Assembly (NCBI RefSeq): GCF_000002075.1
Contig: NW_004797296.1
Span: 2,052,809 to 2,076,537, forward strand
DNA from: Aplysia californica
Taxonomy: Eukaryota; Mollusca; Gastropoda; Aplysiida; Aplysiidae
Reading direction: 5' to 3'
Length of the DNA: 23,729 nt
In this document: one piece after another, positions 8,546 through 18,330 of the stretch
How the letters are laid out: every line of letters begins with the position of its first letter
How positions within the stretch are numbered: the stretch's first letter is position 1
Notes under the pieces: generated by a model
What the model saw: the letters and a program-made list of their open reading frames with translations, nothing else
The model's database searches: none
Told to the model about the DNA's origin: nothing
Made by a program: the position numbers and the translations under genes

Positions 8546-9837
8546 CCCATAATTTTTTGTATTTATTGGAAAATAACTATTAATACTAATGAACGACGGT
8601 AGATTAATTAGCTCTGGACATTTTGGGCAGTCAGTCAAAGTGCATTTTTCACTTACTGAAAGTTTTTTTCAATTATCACTGGAAGTGTAAAAAACGACGT
8701 AGGCCAAAAAGATAGCAGCTCGACGATATTATCAACTGCAATAGACTTCTTTTGACCGAAATATGTTTTATATGTATTACACTGAGGTCAATCTAAAAAT
8801 CATGTCACTGTCAACATATATATTCTCTGCATTAAAAACTTGTGCATTGTGAAACTCATACACAACGAAAAGATTTCCATGTCCCGTCTCTTTCCATATG
8901 TGCATGCTACACTATTGTAACACTATATACTGGCTGCAGTTTTTTCAGCTTCTTCTGCATCAACATCAGTAAAGCTTGGATTACAAAGCAAATGCAATAA
9001 GAGAAAATCTCCAAGTCTTCAGCATCAATTGGCCCCAACAGAAAAAATTATATTCTGAACATGCAAACAAGTACATAAAAAGTCGAGGGTAGTTTGGCGA
9101 GCAGTATAGATACCCTTAGGAAATTTAAAGTTACATATACAGTAAAAGTATAAAGTAACCCAAAACAGTCCTATTGTATAGGAGAAAGACAGCCATCTTC
9201 CGAGGAGGGCATAAAATAATACTTGTCATTACCTGGGTGATCCCCCTGCCCACTCAAAATGAGAAAAATGCCCTCTAGAGGGCAATATCACTCTGGTTGG
9301 TAAGCACTGAGCTTCATTTTCTCTAGGGTCATACTACTTGTTTCATCTTGAGAAAAGAGAAGCACACTAACACAAGTAATAGTAAAGTGCTTGAAAAAAA
9401 ACCCACCAAGATGGTAAGATTAAAATAGAAGCAAAAGAACCTGTAACTGTAACCCAACCAATGAAATTACCATTTCAGTATCATAGAGGCTATTTTAGAC
9501 CCCAGTTGCTGAGCTACATGGGATAGGCCAAGCTGTACAGTGTAGTGCCATACAATGCTGTTGAAAAATCAATAGGTCTCTGTCCCCCATGTCCAAGGAA
9601 GGTTTATATTGGTATATATATTATATCACTCCATGACCTCATGGATCAATGGATTATGTTCATATGTTGCATAAACAAACGTCCTGACGTGACAACGCGG
9701 CTCTGTGCAGCTTGAATGGAAATGTATCACTATTTATTCCTGCATCCACCTCTGCTGTGTACCTTTAGTTATCAGTGAGTCTTAAAGTGTTATGGCTATG
9801 GAGAAGGAGGAGGGAGAGGAAAAGAAATCAATCTAGA
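8546..9837. other. No gene recognised
   Basis: AT-rich sequence without a convincing frame. It contains a 16-bp perfect palindrome, TGCCCTCTAGAGGGCA, at 9269-9284. The stretch up to about 9830 may include the upstream part of the ZSWIM1/3-like fragment that follows, but no further motif can be seen. Confidence 0.5.
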
Positions 9838-10159
9838 AACACACAGGTTCAACCTATTTGTTGAAAGACGCCACGGAAAGTCTGTCCTTACAAAGGACAT
9901 TTACAACTGTTCTAGACTGTCTGCTGGGTATGGGGGGTATTCTGAAGGGGATGCTTTGGGAGGGTGGGACATGATGAAAAGGGTTTTTTTTTTTTGTGCT
10001 TTGCAGACCAAAGCTATGAGGGACACCCTTCGGAAGTTCCCTGAAGTCCTTGTGATGGACTATACATATAAAATTAATAATTCCCTCGATCCTTTGTTAA
10101 CTGCGATGTCTTTAGATGGGGAGGGTCATGGTATGCCAGTTTTCCATACCATTTTGTAG
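9838..10159 (+). pseudogene. ZSWIM1/3-like (MULE-type) transposase fragment
   Basis: An open frame about 105 codons long, without a usable start. Its first part (FNLFVERRHGKSVLTKDIYN, then SEGDAL) resembles the helical region before the catalytic core of ZSWIM1/ZSWIM3-like proteins. Its second part (KAMRDTLRKFPEVLVMDYTY, then KINNSLDPLL and DGEGHGMPVF) is the start of their RNase H-like domain, with the Asp of the VMDYTYK motif in the position of the first catalytic acid. It stops at 10158-10160, before the other catalytic residues and the SWIM zinc finger. A T-run and GCTTTGCAG at 9985-10006 could be a splice acceptor. It is a truncated relic, cut short near the 3' end of the LINE next door. 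Confidence 0.65.
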
Positions 10160-10187
10160 TGGGAGGACAGGCATATCATGGCACAGT

Positions 10188-11130
10188 GTTTGAAGCGCAA
10201 CTGCTAAGGTCATATGAGCGCACGAAACACAAGTTGTTCACCTCTGCGAAAGTTCACTTCACGACTGGCTAACTAATTTACTTTAAAATGCTAAAAAGTT
10301 AAAATATTCAAATTCGGTGTAAATACATTTGTGATCTAAAACAACTTTTAAGTAACAATAAAAATTTTTAATAATATCAAATTCACTGTACAACTCGCCA
10401 TAAAGGCCAATGGCCTTTATAAAATTTAAAATTCTGCTGGGAACAACGACGGAGAAAATATCCTGCAATTTCTTGCATTTATAATATTTCCTTCGGATCT
10501 CTCCAAAGTCTAGACATTCTGTTAAAATGTGTCTAATGGTAAAATCTGTGTCGCATCCGACACAGAGCGGCTTCTCATCTCCCTGTAGGAGGTATTTGTG
10601 GGTCAGGGCCGTGTGTCCGATGCGCAATCGAGTAAAAATGACTTCGTCTCTTCTGGAGAGATCCAAAGGATTTCGCTGTTCTAGTTTAGGTTTAATTTCA
10701 TATAATTTATTATTTTTCTGGTTTTCCCAGTGGCTCTCCCACAGACTGGAGGTGTACTTTTTGACTTTATTTCTAAAGTCAGTCTGTGGGAGAGTGTTTG
10801 TCGTTGATCCCAGCAGAAGGGATGAAGCTTTCTTCGCCAGTTCGTCTACCTGCTCGTTTCCTCGGATGCCCACATGGCTGGGTATCCATGCGAACATGAT
10901 GTTTTTTCCTGTTTCGGATAGTGTATGGATTTTCTGTTGTAGCCTAACTATTTTTGGGTGTAAGAGTGTGTAGTTTGTGAGTGAGGTGATGCAAGACAGA
11001 GAGTCAGAAAGGATAAGGAAAGATTTGTTAGGAGAATTTTCTACGGAGTCCAGTGCCATGTCAATGGCAGTGGCCTCCGCAGTGAAAATGGAGGCTTCAG
11101 GATGGAGTTGAGAATTTTCCATGACGCCAA
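10188..11130 (-). mobile_element. 5'-truncated LINE with RNase H domain
   Basis: The 3' end lies near 10188-10192. On the minus strand the tail reads GCGCTCATATGACCTTAGCA then GTTGCGC, the same stem-loop motif that ends SINE-A. The 5' end is lost near 11110-11140, where the reading runs into P-like transposase sequence on the other strand. Such 5' truncation is normal for target-primed reverse transcription. No clear target-site duplication could be identified. The reverse transcriptase and endonuclease are absent. Confidence 0.8.
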
Positions 11131-11149
11131 CATTGTTGCTTTGGAACAC
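10283..11149 (-). pseudogene. LINE ORF2 C-terminus: RNase H and zinc knuckle
   Basis: An open frame of 288 codons. Residues about 15-85 form most of an RNase H domain: ASIFTAEATAIDMAL carries the catalytic Glu, FLILSDSLSC the second Asp, and WIPSHVGIRGNEQVDELAKK the His/Asp end of the fold. The expected first strand with its TDGS Asp is missing because of the 5' truncation. At about residues 195-215, CVGCDTDFTIRHILTEC matches the Cys-Cys-His-Cys knuckle that follows RNase H in I-, R1- and LOA-group LINEs. RNase H would degrade the RNA of the RNA:DNA hybrid. The first 10-20 codons probably lie in foreign sequence. No internal stop or frameshift is seen, which suggests a fairly young insertion. 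The clade within the I group is not resolved. Confidence 0.85.
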
Positions 11150-12259
11150 TTCGAAAACATGTGGAACACAAGCACAAAAGGGACAAGAGAATTTTTAAAG
11201 AGAATTCTACGATTGTGGAATGTATTGAATGTCAAGTATCCGTTAAAGCACAAACGATTACGTGATGATGACTGCAGAGTCATATCCACAGAGAAAGATG
11301 ACAGCATTAAACTCATGCAAAACACAGTGGACTGGCTGCAAAGATGGAAAAACCTAAAACAAAGACCAAGAGAAGGATCATTATCCCAAGAAACAATGAC
11401 TGCTCTAGAGCACACACTCACAACAATGATCCAGCTGTCAGCCTACCTTCTTAAAGTAAAAAAGCTTAAATATGTTCTTGGCAAATTTCAAACCGATAAC
11501 CTAGAGTTTCGATTCTCGCAGTATACGCAACTCTGTGGCTCCAGCTATCACGTTTCAATCCAGCAATTGCTTGAGAGCGAGAAGAAATTAAAATTATTGT
11601 CTGTCCTCGAGCTGGTTTCTGCATCACAGGGTACCATCCAACTGAAGGAAGTCACGGAACCCCTTGAAGACAAAAGGTCTTCTTTGATAGCTGCTGCAGA
11701 GGACAAATACAGGGATTTTATCCCTTTTTTAAATGATTGTGAAATGATGCAGGTAACAGAGGAGCAGACAAAAGCTTTAGTCTTTGTGTCGGGGTATTCA
11801 GCTGCAAAGGTGTTGCGACACACTACATGCGATGGGTGTCGATTTGAATTTAGCCTTGATAAAACACTGAGAGTTGAGGGTTCAGAGGACAGCTGCACAT
11901 ATATCTCTGCATTGGACAGGGGTGGCTTAACCTGGCCTTCTGACCGCTCCATCGACATTGCCACAGAAATTTTCAAAGTTTTTCAAGTGCTCGTGAGAGA
12001 CACCCAATGTGAACAACAGTTTCTTGGTTGTAAAAACCACAGAAAGACCCTCATGACCTTGGCAATGCAACGATTGTGTAATCTTGGACTTGATTCTGGA
12101 GTATGCAATGAATGGAATACATCTTTTAAAGATCTAGTGTTAAAGTGCAGCAAGCCATTGGTCAACATTTTCCTGAACAATTATTTAAAAAACTTCAGTG
12201 ACAAAACGTCTGCTACAAACTCGACAAGAAAGATAAAGACCCTCACGAAAAGGTTATAA
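11102..12259 (+). pseudogene. P-element/THAP9-like transposase, C-terminal part
   Basis: An open frame of 385 codons. Residues about 25-60 (EFLKRILRLWNVLNVKYPLK) match the region after the GTP-binding insertion of P-type transposases. About 95-185 holds TMTALEHTLTTMIQLSAYLL and the family signature DNLEFRFSQYTQLCGSSYHV, then ESEKKLKLLSVLEL. About 225-275 reads ALVFVSGYSAAKVL, a Cys pair at TTCDGCRFEF and DRGGLTWPSD, the usual C-terminal domain. The stop at 12257-12259 appears natural. A THAP zinc finger and the first catalytic acids are missing; the LINE sits exactly where they would be. The first methionine is probably not a real start, since the frame simply opens at the LINE junction. No internal lesion is visible, so decay is recent or the gene is an exon of a longer spliced element. 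Confidence 0.78.
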
Positions 12260-12477
12260 GAGATTCTGCAACACGTTAAGGTAGGATTTTTTTGTATGCG
12301 CCTCGTCCCTTCTTCATTTTATTGTTGTTGTTGTTGCTGTTGGTGGTGGCGTTACATTGTTGTATTCTGTACGCCCTACTTCCACGTTTCGTCTCTTAGT
12401 TGTTGTCGTTATTAGACAATTATTTTTGTTGTAATTGCCATTGCTAATGTTGTCATTTTTAACCCTATTAAACATTA

Positions 12478-12600
12478 AAAATCTATCGTCCTTATCTACT
12501 CTCGTTCTTTTTATGTATGTTACTCTCTTTTAACACCTGTAATCTCCGGCACCTATTTAATTAATGTTGCAAGTGCCGTAAAATTCTTACTCAATTCTTC
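12478..12600 (+). repeat. SINE-A copy 5, opposite orientation
   Basis: The plus strand reads ATCTATCGTCCTTATCTACT, TATGTTACTCTCTTTTAACA, then CTCCGGCACCTATTTAATTA and GTTGCAAGTGCCGTAAAATT. The body and tail of SINE-A are thus present, and GGCAC/GTGCC can still pair in the tail. The 5' quarter is missing. It is the only plus-strand copy in the window. Confidence 0.7.
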
Positions 12601-12769
12601 TTCTAACTTTGATGCAAGTAAGCCTACCATTATCATTGTACATGTTATAATAATAATAATCATTATTATTGTATTGTTTTGATTTATATTTTTGCTTTAA
12701 TTATATTTTCTGTTGTTGTGACATCGTAACCATGCTTTACTTAACATAAACGCGCTCGTTAGACCTAGC

Positions 12770-12892
12770 ACCCCCCCCGCCCCGCCCCCCTCACTCTTCC
12801 TCTCTCCCCCTTCCCTCTTTCTTCCTCCCTCCCTCCTCCCTCTCTCTGTTTCTCTCTCCTCCCCCCCCCCCCCCTTTTCTCTCTCTCTCTGC
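12770..12892. repeat. Polypyrimidine (C/T) tract
   Basis: About 120 bases almost wholly C and T on the plus strand, with runs of up to 14 C. The complementary purine tract gives an artificial Arg/Glu/Gly-rich frame on the minus strand. Confidence 0.9.
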
Positions 12893-13010
12893 GGCTGAAA
12901 CGAAAGACGGCTAGGCCGAGGCTGAGCTGATCAGCCAAGCCTTCGCGGCCAGTCGGCCGCAGACTTGTGACGTCACTGACTGGTGTGTAAGGCCATGTTA
13001 TAACGAAGGC
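12893..13010. promoter_or_regulatory. GC-rich patch with a perfect CRE site
   Basis: A locally GC- and CpG-rich stretch in an AT-rich window. It contains the palindrome GCTGATCAGC, a GCGGCC/GGCCGC hairpin around 12956, and TGACGTCA, the full consensus cAMP-response element, at 12968-12975. Such a patch could be a promoter, but no gene start can be assigned on either side. Calling it regulatory is inference. Confidence 0.3.
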
Positions 13011-15095
13011 CATGTCTGGATGCTCAAAGCCTGAGCAAACCCCCCCCAGGATATACACATTTTCTGGAGAGCATCCCCCCGACAGATAAGAAGAAAGCAG
13101 CAACAAAAAAAGTGCAAATGTAGCACTGAGTCAGGATGCACTTTCAACACATTTCTCCACAGAAAGGAAACCAGGCACCAGTGTTGGGTTCCGACTGCAA
13201 AGTGTTCTTGTGCATAGAGCCTGGCTTTAGGATCTATCACACATGCAAGGATTTCAAATGTTAAGTCAGGCGACATTTCCAGTTGTGAACCTTTCAACAA
13301 AGTCTTTTTTCCCTAATTTTAATTCTTTGTAAAAAAAAAAAAAAAAAGGATTTTTTTCCCTCCATTTTTAAAAATTGTTATAACTTAACCCATTTTTCAA
13401 AGCATCAGTGTCTACAGTGTATGAAAGGTTGCTATTCAGGCTTTTATAATAATTATTATTATTATTGAAACAGTGTATTATGTTCAGTATGTGAAAAAGT
13501 GTTGAAAAAATTGTGTTGTAAAAGTGCATTTCTTACTGGGATAGTGGCAGCCGGTGCTGTTGTGACCGTTCTTTTGCTACTGTCCAGTGTAGCATTAGCC
13601 CATGTGTTGGCTTTCTTACTCACTGACAACTCCTGGCTAGGGAAGAACAACGTCACTAGCCGTCATGGAGTTGGATTGCCCATGGGAACTTAAGGGACAC
13701 CTCGTGAACGACACGCCGAGAGGAAGAGCATACAACATCCACTGGAGCGAAAGTGTTAAATAACCTAAAAGTGTTTATAAGGGCATTAATTTATACACTT
13801 ACTTACTACCCCAAAAGCCAACATATCTGCAGTGTCTATTCTTAGAATGTTTTAAAATAGGACTTTTCGAACAATCGCAGACATGAAAGTAAAATGTAAA
13901 TATAATTAAATGTAAATCTTTTCTATTGATTTTGAGATACCACTTTTCACATTCATTAAAAAAATAGAAGTTAATCAAACAGTTCAAGAGTAGAGAAATG
14001 GATTAGTTTGAAGCAGAGGGACAAAGAGCAAATTGATATTGAGCCTGAGCGGTCCATCTCTGAATTTCCTGCATGGTCTTTATTTGAAACCGCAAGAACT
14101 GATCTGGTGGGCATGTTTTGAGTACTTTTTGAGAACAAAGAGGGGCTTTCTTTGAAATTTTTAGTAAGCAAGATATTTGTGACTTCATTGCCAAGATCCT
14201 CTGAAGAAAAAGTGAGGCTCGAGTTGCTCAATCACTCTTTCTGATATCACTCCATGAAATTATAAAAAATACTACTCAACCAAAAGGAAAAACAAACTCA
14301 TTTCCATTCTAACTGCGTTGACACGGTATGCCACATCATAAGGTGTTTACCTACATCTCACGTGCATGCCCTCCACGTCTTAGAAGCAAATTTCAGCCTG
14401 TGTACAAATGCTAAACCTATTTTTTGATTGTTACCATTTCTATCAAGGCATCACGGTACAGCTTGGCCTTTCCTATCAAAGTCCCCATTTACTAAGCAGG
14501 TCTTTTTCCAGAGTCAGTCAAAGAACCTTACCTGTCCTTCCAACCCAAGACAGAGAAGCCCCTTGGGAGCGTGACATAACACTATTACAGGAAAAACAAA
14601 ACCCGGGAGGTAGGACTATCGAAAAAAGTGGTCCTTTGTACAGATCACCATCTTGCACATGGGTCCATTTAAGCAGATATGTAATCATTTTTATAAAATA
14701 CATTTATACATTAAAATCATATACATGTACATAAATAAATAAAAATATACCATTCACACATCTTTCAGTTGCAATAATTACATTTTCAAATAAAATGTTT
14801 CTTAAAACCACACACACGATTCCCAATATATTAATTTTCTACCCCTGAGCTCTGAAGGGGCAACACAAGAAAAAGGTACACCTACAGAAAGTCTTTGTGC
14901 GACAAAGCTTCCTATTGGCTCATCTTGTCTGCCTCCCTGTCAATTGTCCAAGTGTTTAGCCTCCAACCCATCCTTGATAATCCCAGTCCCTCGAAAGGTT
15001 TGTTGGATAAATGGCAAATCATAGATACCCAAGGACTGTACATTAACCCAAGTCTGTATACACCCATAGCAAGAAATCTGACCTTTGAGTGTTCA
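13011..15095. other. No assignable gene or repeat family
   Basis: AT-rich sequence with a poly-A run near 13332. A 33-codon frame at 13665-13763 (starts MELDCPWELKGHLVN) and a hydrophobic frame without ATG at 13499-13693 are noted but have no recognisable family and poor start context. A 100-codon minus frame at 12998-13300 is also unassigned. Confidence 0.45.
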
Positions 15096-15218
15096 TTAAC
15101 CCTTTGAATCCGAAAGGCAGATGATTCAGTTCGCCCCGTAGTTCTCTGCCCCCAGAATTCCCGATACATCAGTATTCTATTACTACCTTGACTCCGACTG
15201 TCCACGTAAACCCAAATG

Positions 15219-15399
15219 TGAAAAAAATCAGGAACCCAAGGGAACTAGTACAATACCAAAAGACTGATATTTCAGTCTGGGCTTATGGTCTCTGAACCTT
15301 GAGCATTTGAGTTCGATATATCGGTACTCCCAAACTACCTCAAACTCGACCAACCGCGCAAGCCCACGAGTCAGGAATCCAGGGAGACTAGTACATATG
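15219..15399. repeat. Short direct repeat pair
   Basis: TCAGGAACCCAAGGGAACTA at about 15228 and TCAGGAATCCAGGGAGACTA at about 15371 are near-copies roughly 145 bp apart, each followed by GTACA. They suggest a partial duplication between the outer TTAA end and the TIR. Confidence 0.55.
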
Positions 15400-15680
15400 T
15401 GACGCATTGAGGTGATATCAGGCGCTCGTCAAAAAAAAAAAAAAAAAAAGAAAACAAAGAAAGTGCTATATTTTGGGGCGTTGGGCAATTATTATTTTTT
15501 TAATATTCAATTTTTGGCTCAACACCTTTTATCTCCAATAAAAAACACGAGATTTTACTGAAGAGTGTTGACTAAAGGCTAAAAAATAATGTAAACTTTC
15601 AGTTTTCAAAGACTCTCAAACTAAGGAAATCACCAAACTTTGGTGACCGTTTTCTCATTACATAATGAAAATGGCCGAGT
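15394..15680 (+). mobile_element. Left end of the TIR element
   Basis: It starts with CATATGTGACGCATTGAGGT and ATCAGGCGCTCGTCA, then a poly-A run (15431-15449). Next come TTGGGCAATTATT, TTTTTGGCTCAACACC and AAATCACCAAACTTTGGTGA. These blocks occur in the same order in M3 and in reverse complement in M1 and M2. After about 15660 the sequence leaves the short-element consensus and runs into the transposase-bearing interior. Confidence 0.75.
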
Positions 15681-16160
15681 TTTCCACATGAACAATATCT
15701 TTTTGGTGTGTTTTCCGAATGTATTTTCTATACTGATGCACCCTATAAAATTTCATGATGATGCACGAATTGGATTTTGAGAAATTTGAATTGTACAGTG
15801 CTGTGAAAATAGCCTCCGTTTTAGACTTTCAGTACCTTTCTTTCTTTTCCTTTCGACTCCCTCAAAATGCGCAAATACTTGAATATGGGTCATATCACTC
15901 AGAAATGGTCAAATCAACATTTAAGCATGTTTTAGAGGATATATTTTTCTGATTTGGATATTTTCTTACTGCCAAATAAGCAAATTTGGGGGATTTTTTG
16001 GTTTACAATTACTCATTACATAATCAAAATGGCTGCTTTTATAGTGTAATTTATATTTTATTCTCGCATTTTCTAATTGTTTCGACTCTATTGATGTACT
16101 CTGAAAATTTTCATGATGGTGTAAGTATAGGTGATGGAGAAATTTGAATTGTACCTGGAA
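15654..16160. repeat. Subterminal direct repeat, offset 358 bp
   Basis: CTCATTACATAATGAAAATGGC at 15654 recurs with one change at 16012. GAGAAATTTGAATTGTAC at 15779 recurs exactly at 16137, with the same 358-base offset. TTTCATGATGATG and TTTCATGATGGTG precede each. The second copy of the latter motif forms the first codons of the Mutator-like transposase. Confidence 0.8.
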
Positions 16161-17750
16161 ATGTTGAAACCGCTTTTCTCTGGACTTCTGTGCCCTAATT
16201 TAAAATGTCGCAAACCGTCTCTTGTGCTTGAGAATGACAAGAAGAAGAACAGTGGGCTGGCTATTTCTTTGATCGTTCGGTGCAGTGAATGTGGGAATGA
16301 CCTGAATTCGACGATGACATCATCCAAATGTGCTGGCGCCCAGTCTGTGTTCGATGTTAATCGAAGAGCAGCTGCTGCAGCATCTGCAACCGGAATGGGA
16401 TACGCTGGTTTGGCCAACTTTTCCGAGTTCATGAACGTTCCAGTCCTCCATCACAAAACATTTGCGGCGCACACTAAAGTCATTAGTGACAGAAGTGAAG
16501 TTTTCACAAGAGATGTTATGGAGAAGGCGGTGGAGACTGTGAAGGCAGCCTATCCGGAGTAGACCTCAGATGTGAAAGACATCCATGTCTCCTTTGACGG
16601 TAGTTGGCACAAGCGCGGCCACACCTCAAAGTCAGGCATCAGACTCGTCATAGAGAGGAAGACTGGCCTCGTCGACTACGAAGTTCTGACGAGTTATTGT
16701 CCTATCTGTGCTACCACAGGGAAAAGACTGGAACAGGAAAATGTGGTGAAGTACGAACGTTGGCACAGAGATCACAAAGCGGTGTGTGGTGCCAATTATC
16801 AGGGGCCTAGCGGCGGCATGGAGAAAGAGGCGGCGCTGCGGATCTGGAGCCGGTCAGTGGTGAAGAACAATCTAAGGTATGTCTCCATGATTAGTGATGG
16901 AGATGCCAAGACCATATCCGAGTTGCATGCTCTTGATCCCTACCATGGCATTAAAGTGGCAAAACATGAATGTGTCAACCACGTCGGCAAACGATTAGGG
17001 ACGGCACTTCGGAACTTGGTTGCAGAGAAGTCCAAGGCGAAGCCGAAGGTCACTCTGGGAGGGAAAGGCCATGGCAAACTCTGACCTGAAGTCATCACAA
17101 CCCTCCAGAAGTATTACACCAAGGCCATCCGCAGCAACACCACGGTGCCTGCCATGAAAGAAGCAGTGACTGCTATTGTCGACCACGGCTCCTCCACCGA
17201 CGCAGATCCGAAACACGACAACTGTCCAAAGGGAGGTGACTCGTGGTGTTTTTGGCAGAAGGCAAATGCAAAGGGCCTACCACCAGGCAGCCATGAGGAG
17301 AATGTGGGGTCTCCTCTCTGCAAGATCGTTGTGGACAGCATCCGACCAACGTTCGAGCGAATGTCGACCGATGAGTTGCTGGGACGCTGCATCCTGCTGA
17401 CCACACAGAATGCCAACGAAAGCGCCCACGGGCTTACATGGGCTCGGTGCCCAAAGCACCAGTTTGTAAACCGTAATCGTCTGTCTATTGCCGTGTCTGT
17501 GGGAGTCGCAGAATTCAACTTTGGAGCGTCTGCCTCGAGGAAGTTTTTAGACCATCTCAGCTTGTCTGTTGGTGACGAAACGAAGCGTCGCGGGAAGAAG
17601 CGAGACTATTTGAGGACTGTTAAAGCTGAAGCAGCAGTCACAGAGAAAGCAAGGAGATTTCGCCAGGCTAAGGCAGATGCCAAACAAAGGGAGGAGCAGA
17701 GACCCATTGACATTCATGGGCAGTTCTATGTCTCTAGTGGTGGAGACTAG
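16134..17750 (+). pseudogene. Mutator-like transposase (Pfam Mutator type), two stop codons
   Basis: One continuous frame of 538 codons with only two interruptions, TAG at 16560-16562 and TGA at 17082-17084. Near residue 20 a zinc-ribbon-like CPNLKC pairs with CSECGND. Then FDVNRRAAAA and the substrate-binding region lead to the catalytic core: HVSFDGSWHKRGHTSKSG (first Asp), VSMISDGDAKT (second Asp), HECVNHVGKRL, and TTQNANESAHGLTWARCP, whose Glu is the likely third acid. FNFGASASRKFL and a basic coiled C-tail (about residues 475-530) end the protein. The layout matches the Mutator-like transposase domain proteins common in invertebrates. It would cut and paste DNA at the TIRs. The start ATG at 16134 lies in a sequence that is duplicated upstream. 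A polyadenylation signal follows at 18318. The near-intact frame suggests recent loss of function. Confidence 0.8.
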
Positions 17751-17753
17751 AGG

Positions 17754-18330
17754 CAGTGACACTTTTGCCTAAATTTTATTACTTTTTTCTTAGGGGGGTA
17801 GGTCAGAATCTGTGGTGGAATTTTTGTTTATATTGCTATTAGGTGGTTCTCCTTTGTAGAGAAGGCTGACAGTATTCTCAGTATTCATAATATGTGTGGT
17901 TTTGTACTATAAAAATGTATTTTGGCTCACTTTTGAGCATTTGAATTCGTTTTTTGCGTTTTTCTCAAAACACCTTCCTACACCCGTGTCCCACTATTTT
18001 GAGTAGATCTCTGTAAGTTACTGACAGAATTGGCTGAAACTTTGACACAATGTTCTGAAGATGTACATCTATCACCTTACAAGGAGATTTTTTACTTATA
18101 TCTTGTAATTTTTCAATGAAGAGAAGTTTCGTGTCCATTTCTCCTGAAATGTCCGAGATTTTAATATAGCCAATTATAGCCCACTTTAGGGATGAATATC
18201 TTGGGAACGGAAGAAATAAATTGAATTCTGCTTTTGTAAGGTGGTAGAGGATGCCCACATGTGTAACTATGCTAAATATTAGGCCTACAACTTGAATGGT
18301 TGTTGAGATCTACCTAAAATAAAGTTGTGT
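17754..18330 (+). other. Probable 3' untranslated region of the Mutator-like gene
   Basis: Non-coding. It contains AATAAA at 18318-18323, a plausible polyadenylation signal. TTCGTTTTTTGCGTTTTTCTC near 17945 and GTAGATCTCTGTAAGTTACT near 18004 look like the low-complexity subterminal sequence of such elements. Confidence 0.4.

Noticed and set aside
10527-10973. 148-codon plus-strand frame
   Set aside because: Antisense shadow of the LINE RNase H region, which has clear motifs on the other strand.
11548-11976. 142-codon minus-strand frame
   Set aside because: Antisense shadow of the P-like transposase frame.
12998-13300. 100-codon minus-strand frame
   Set aside because: Contains a plausible-looking central stretch but no family match, ends in a Cys/Phe-rich low-complexity string and has no splice context; left unassigned.
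13499-13693. Hydrophobic frame resembling a transmembrane segment
   Set aside because: No ATG in frame, no recognisable family, and a single hydrophobic run is common in T-rich DNA.
13665-13763. 33-codon frame starting MELDCPWELKG
   Set aside because: Too short and without a known family; no neighbouring exon could be joined with confidence.
17114-17518. 134-codon minus-strand frame
   Set aside because: Antisense shadow of the Mutator-like transposase, in a GC-richer stretch where antisense frames stay open by chance.
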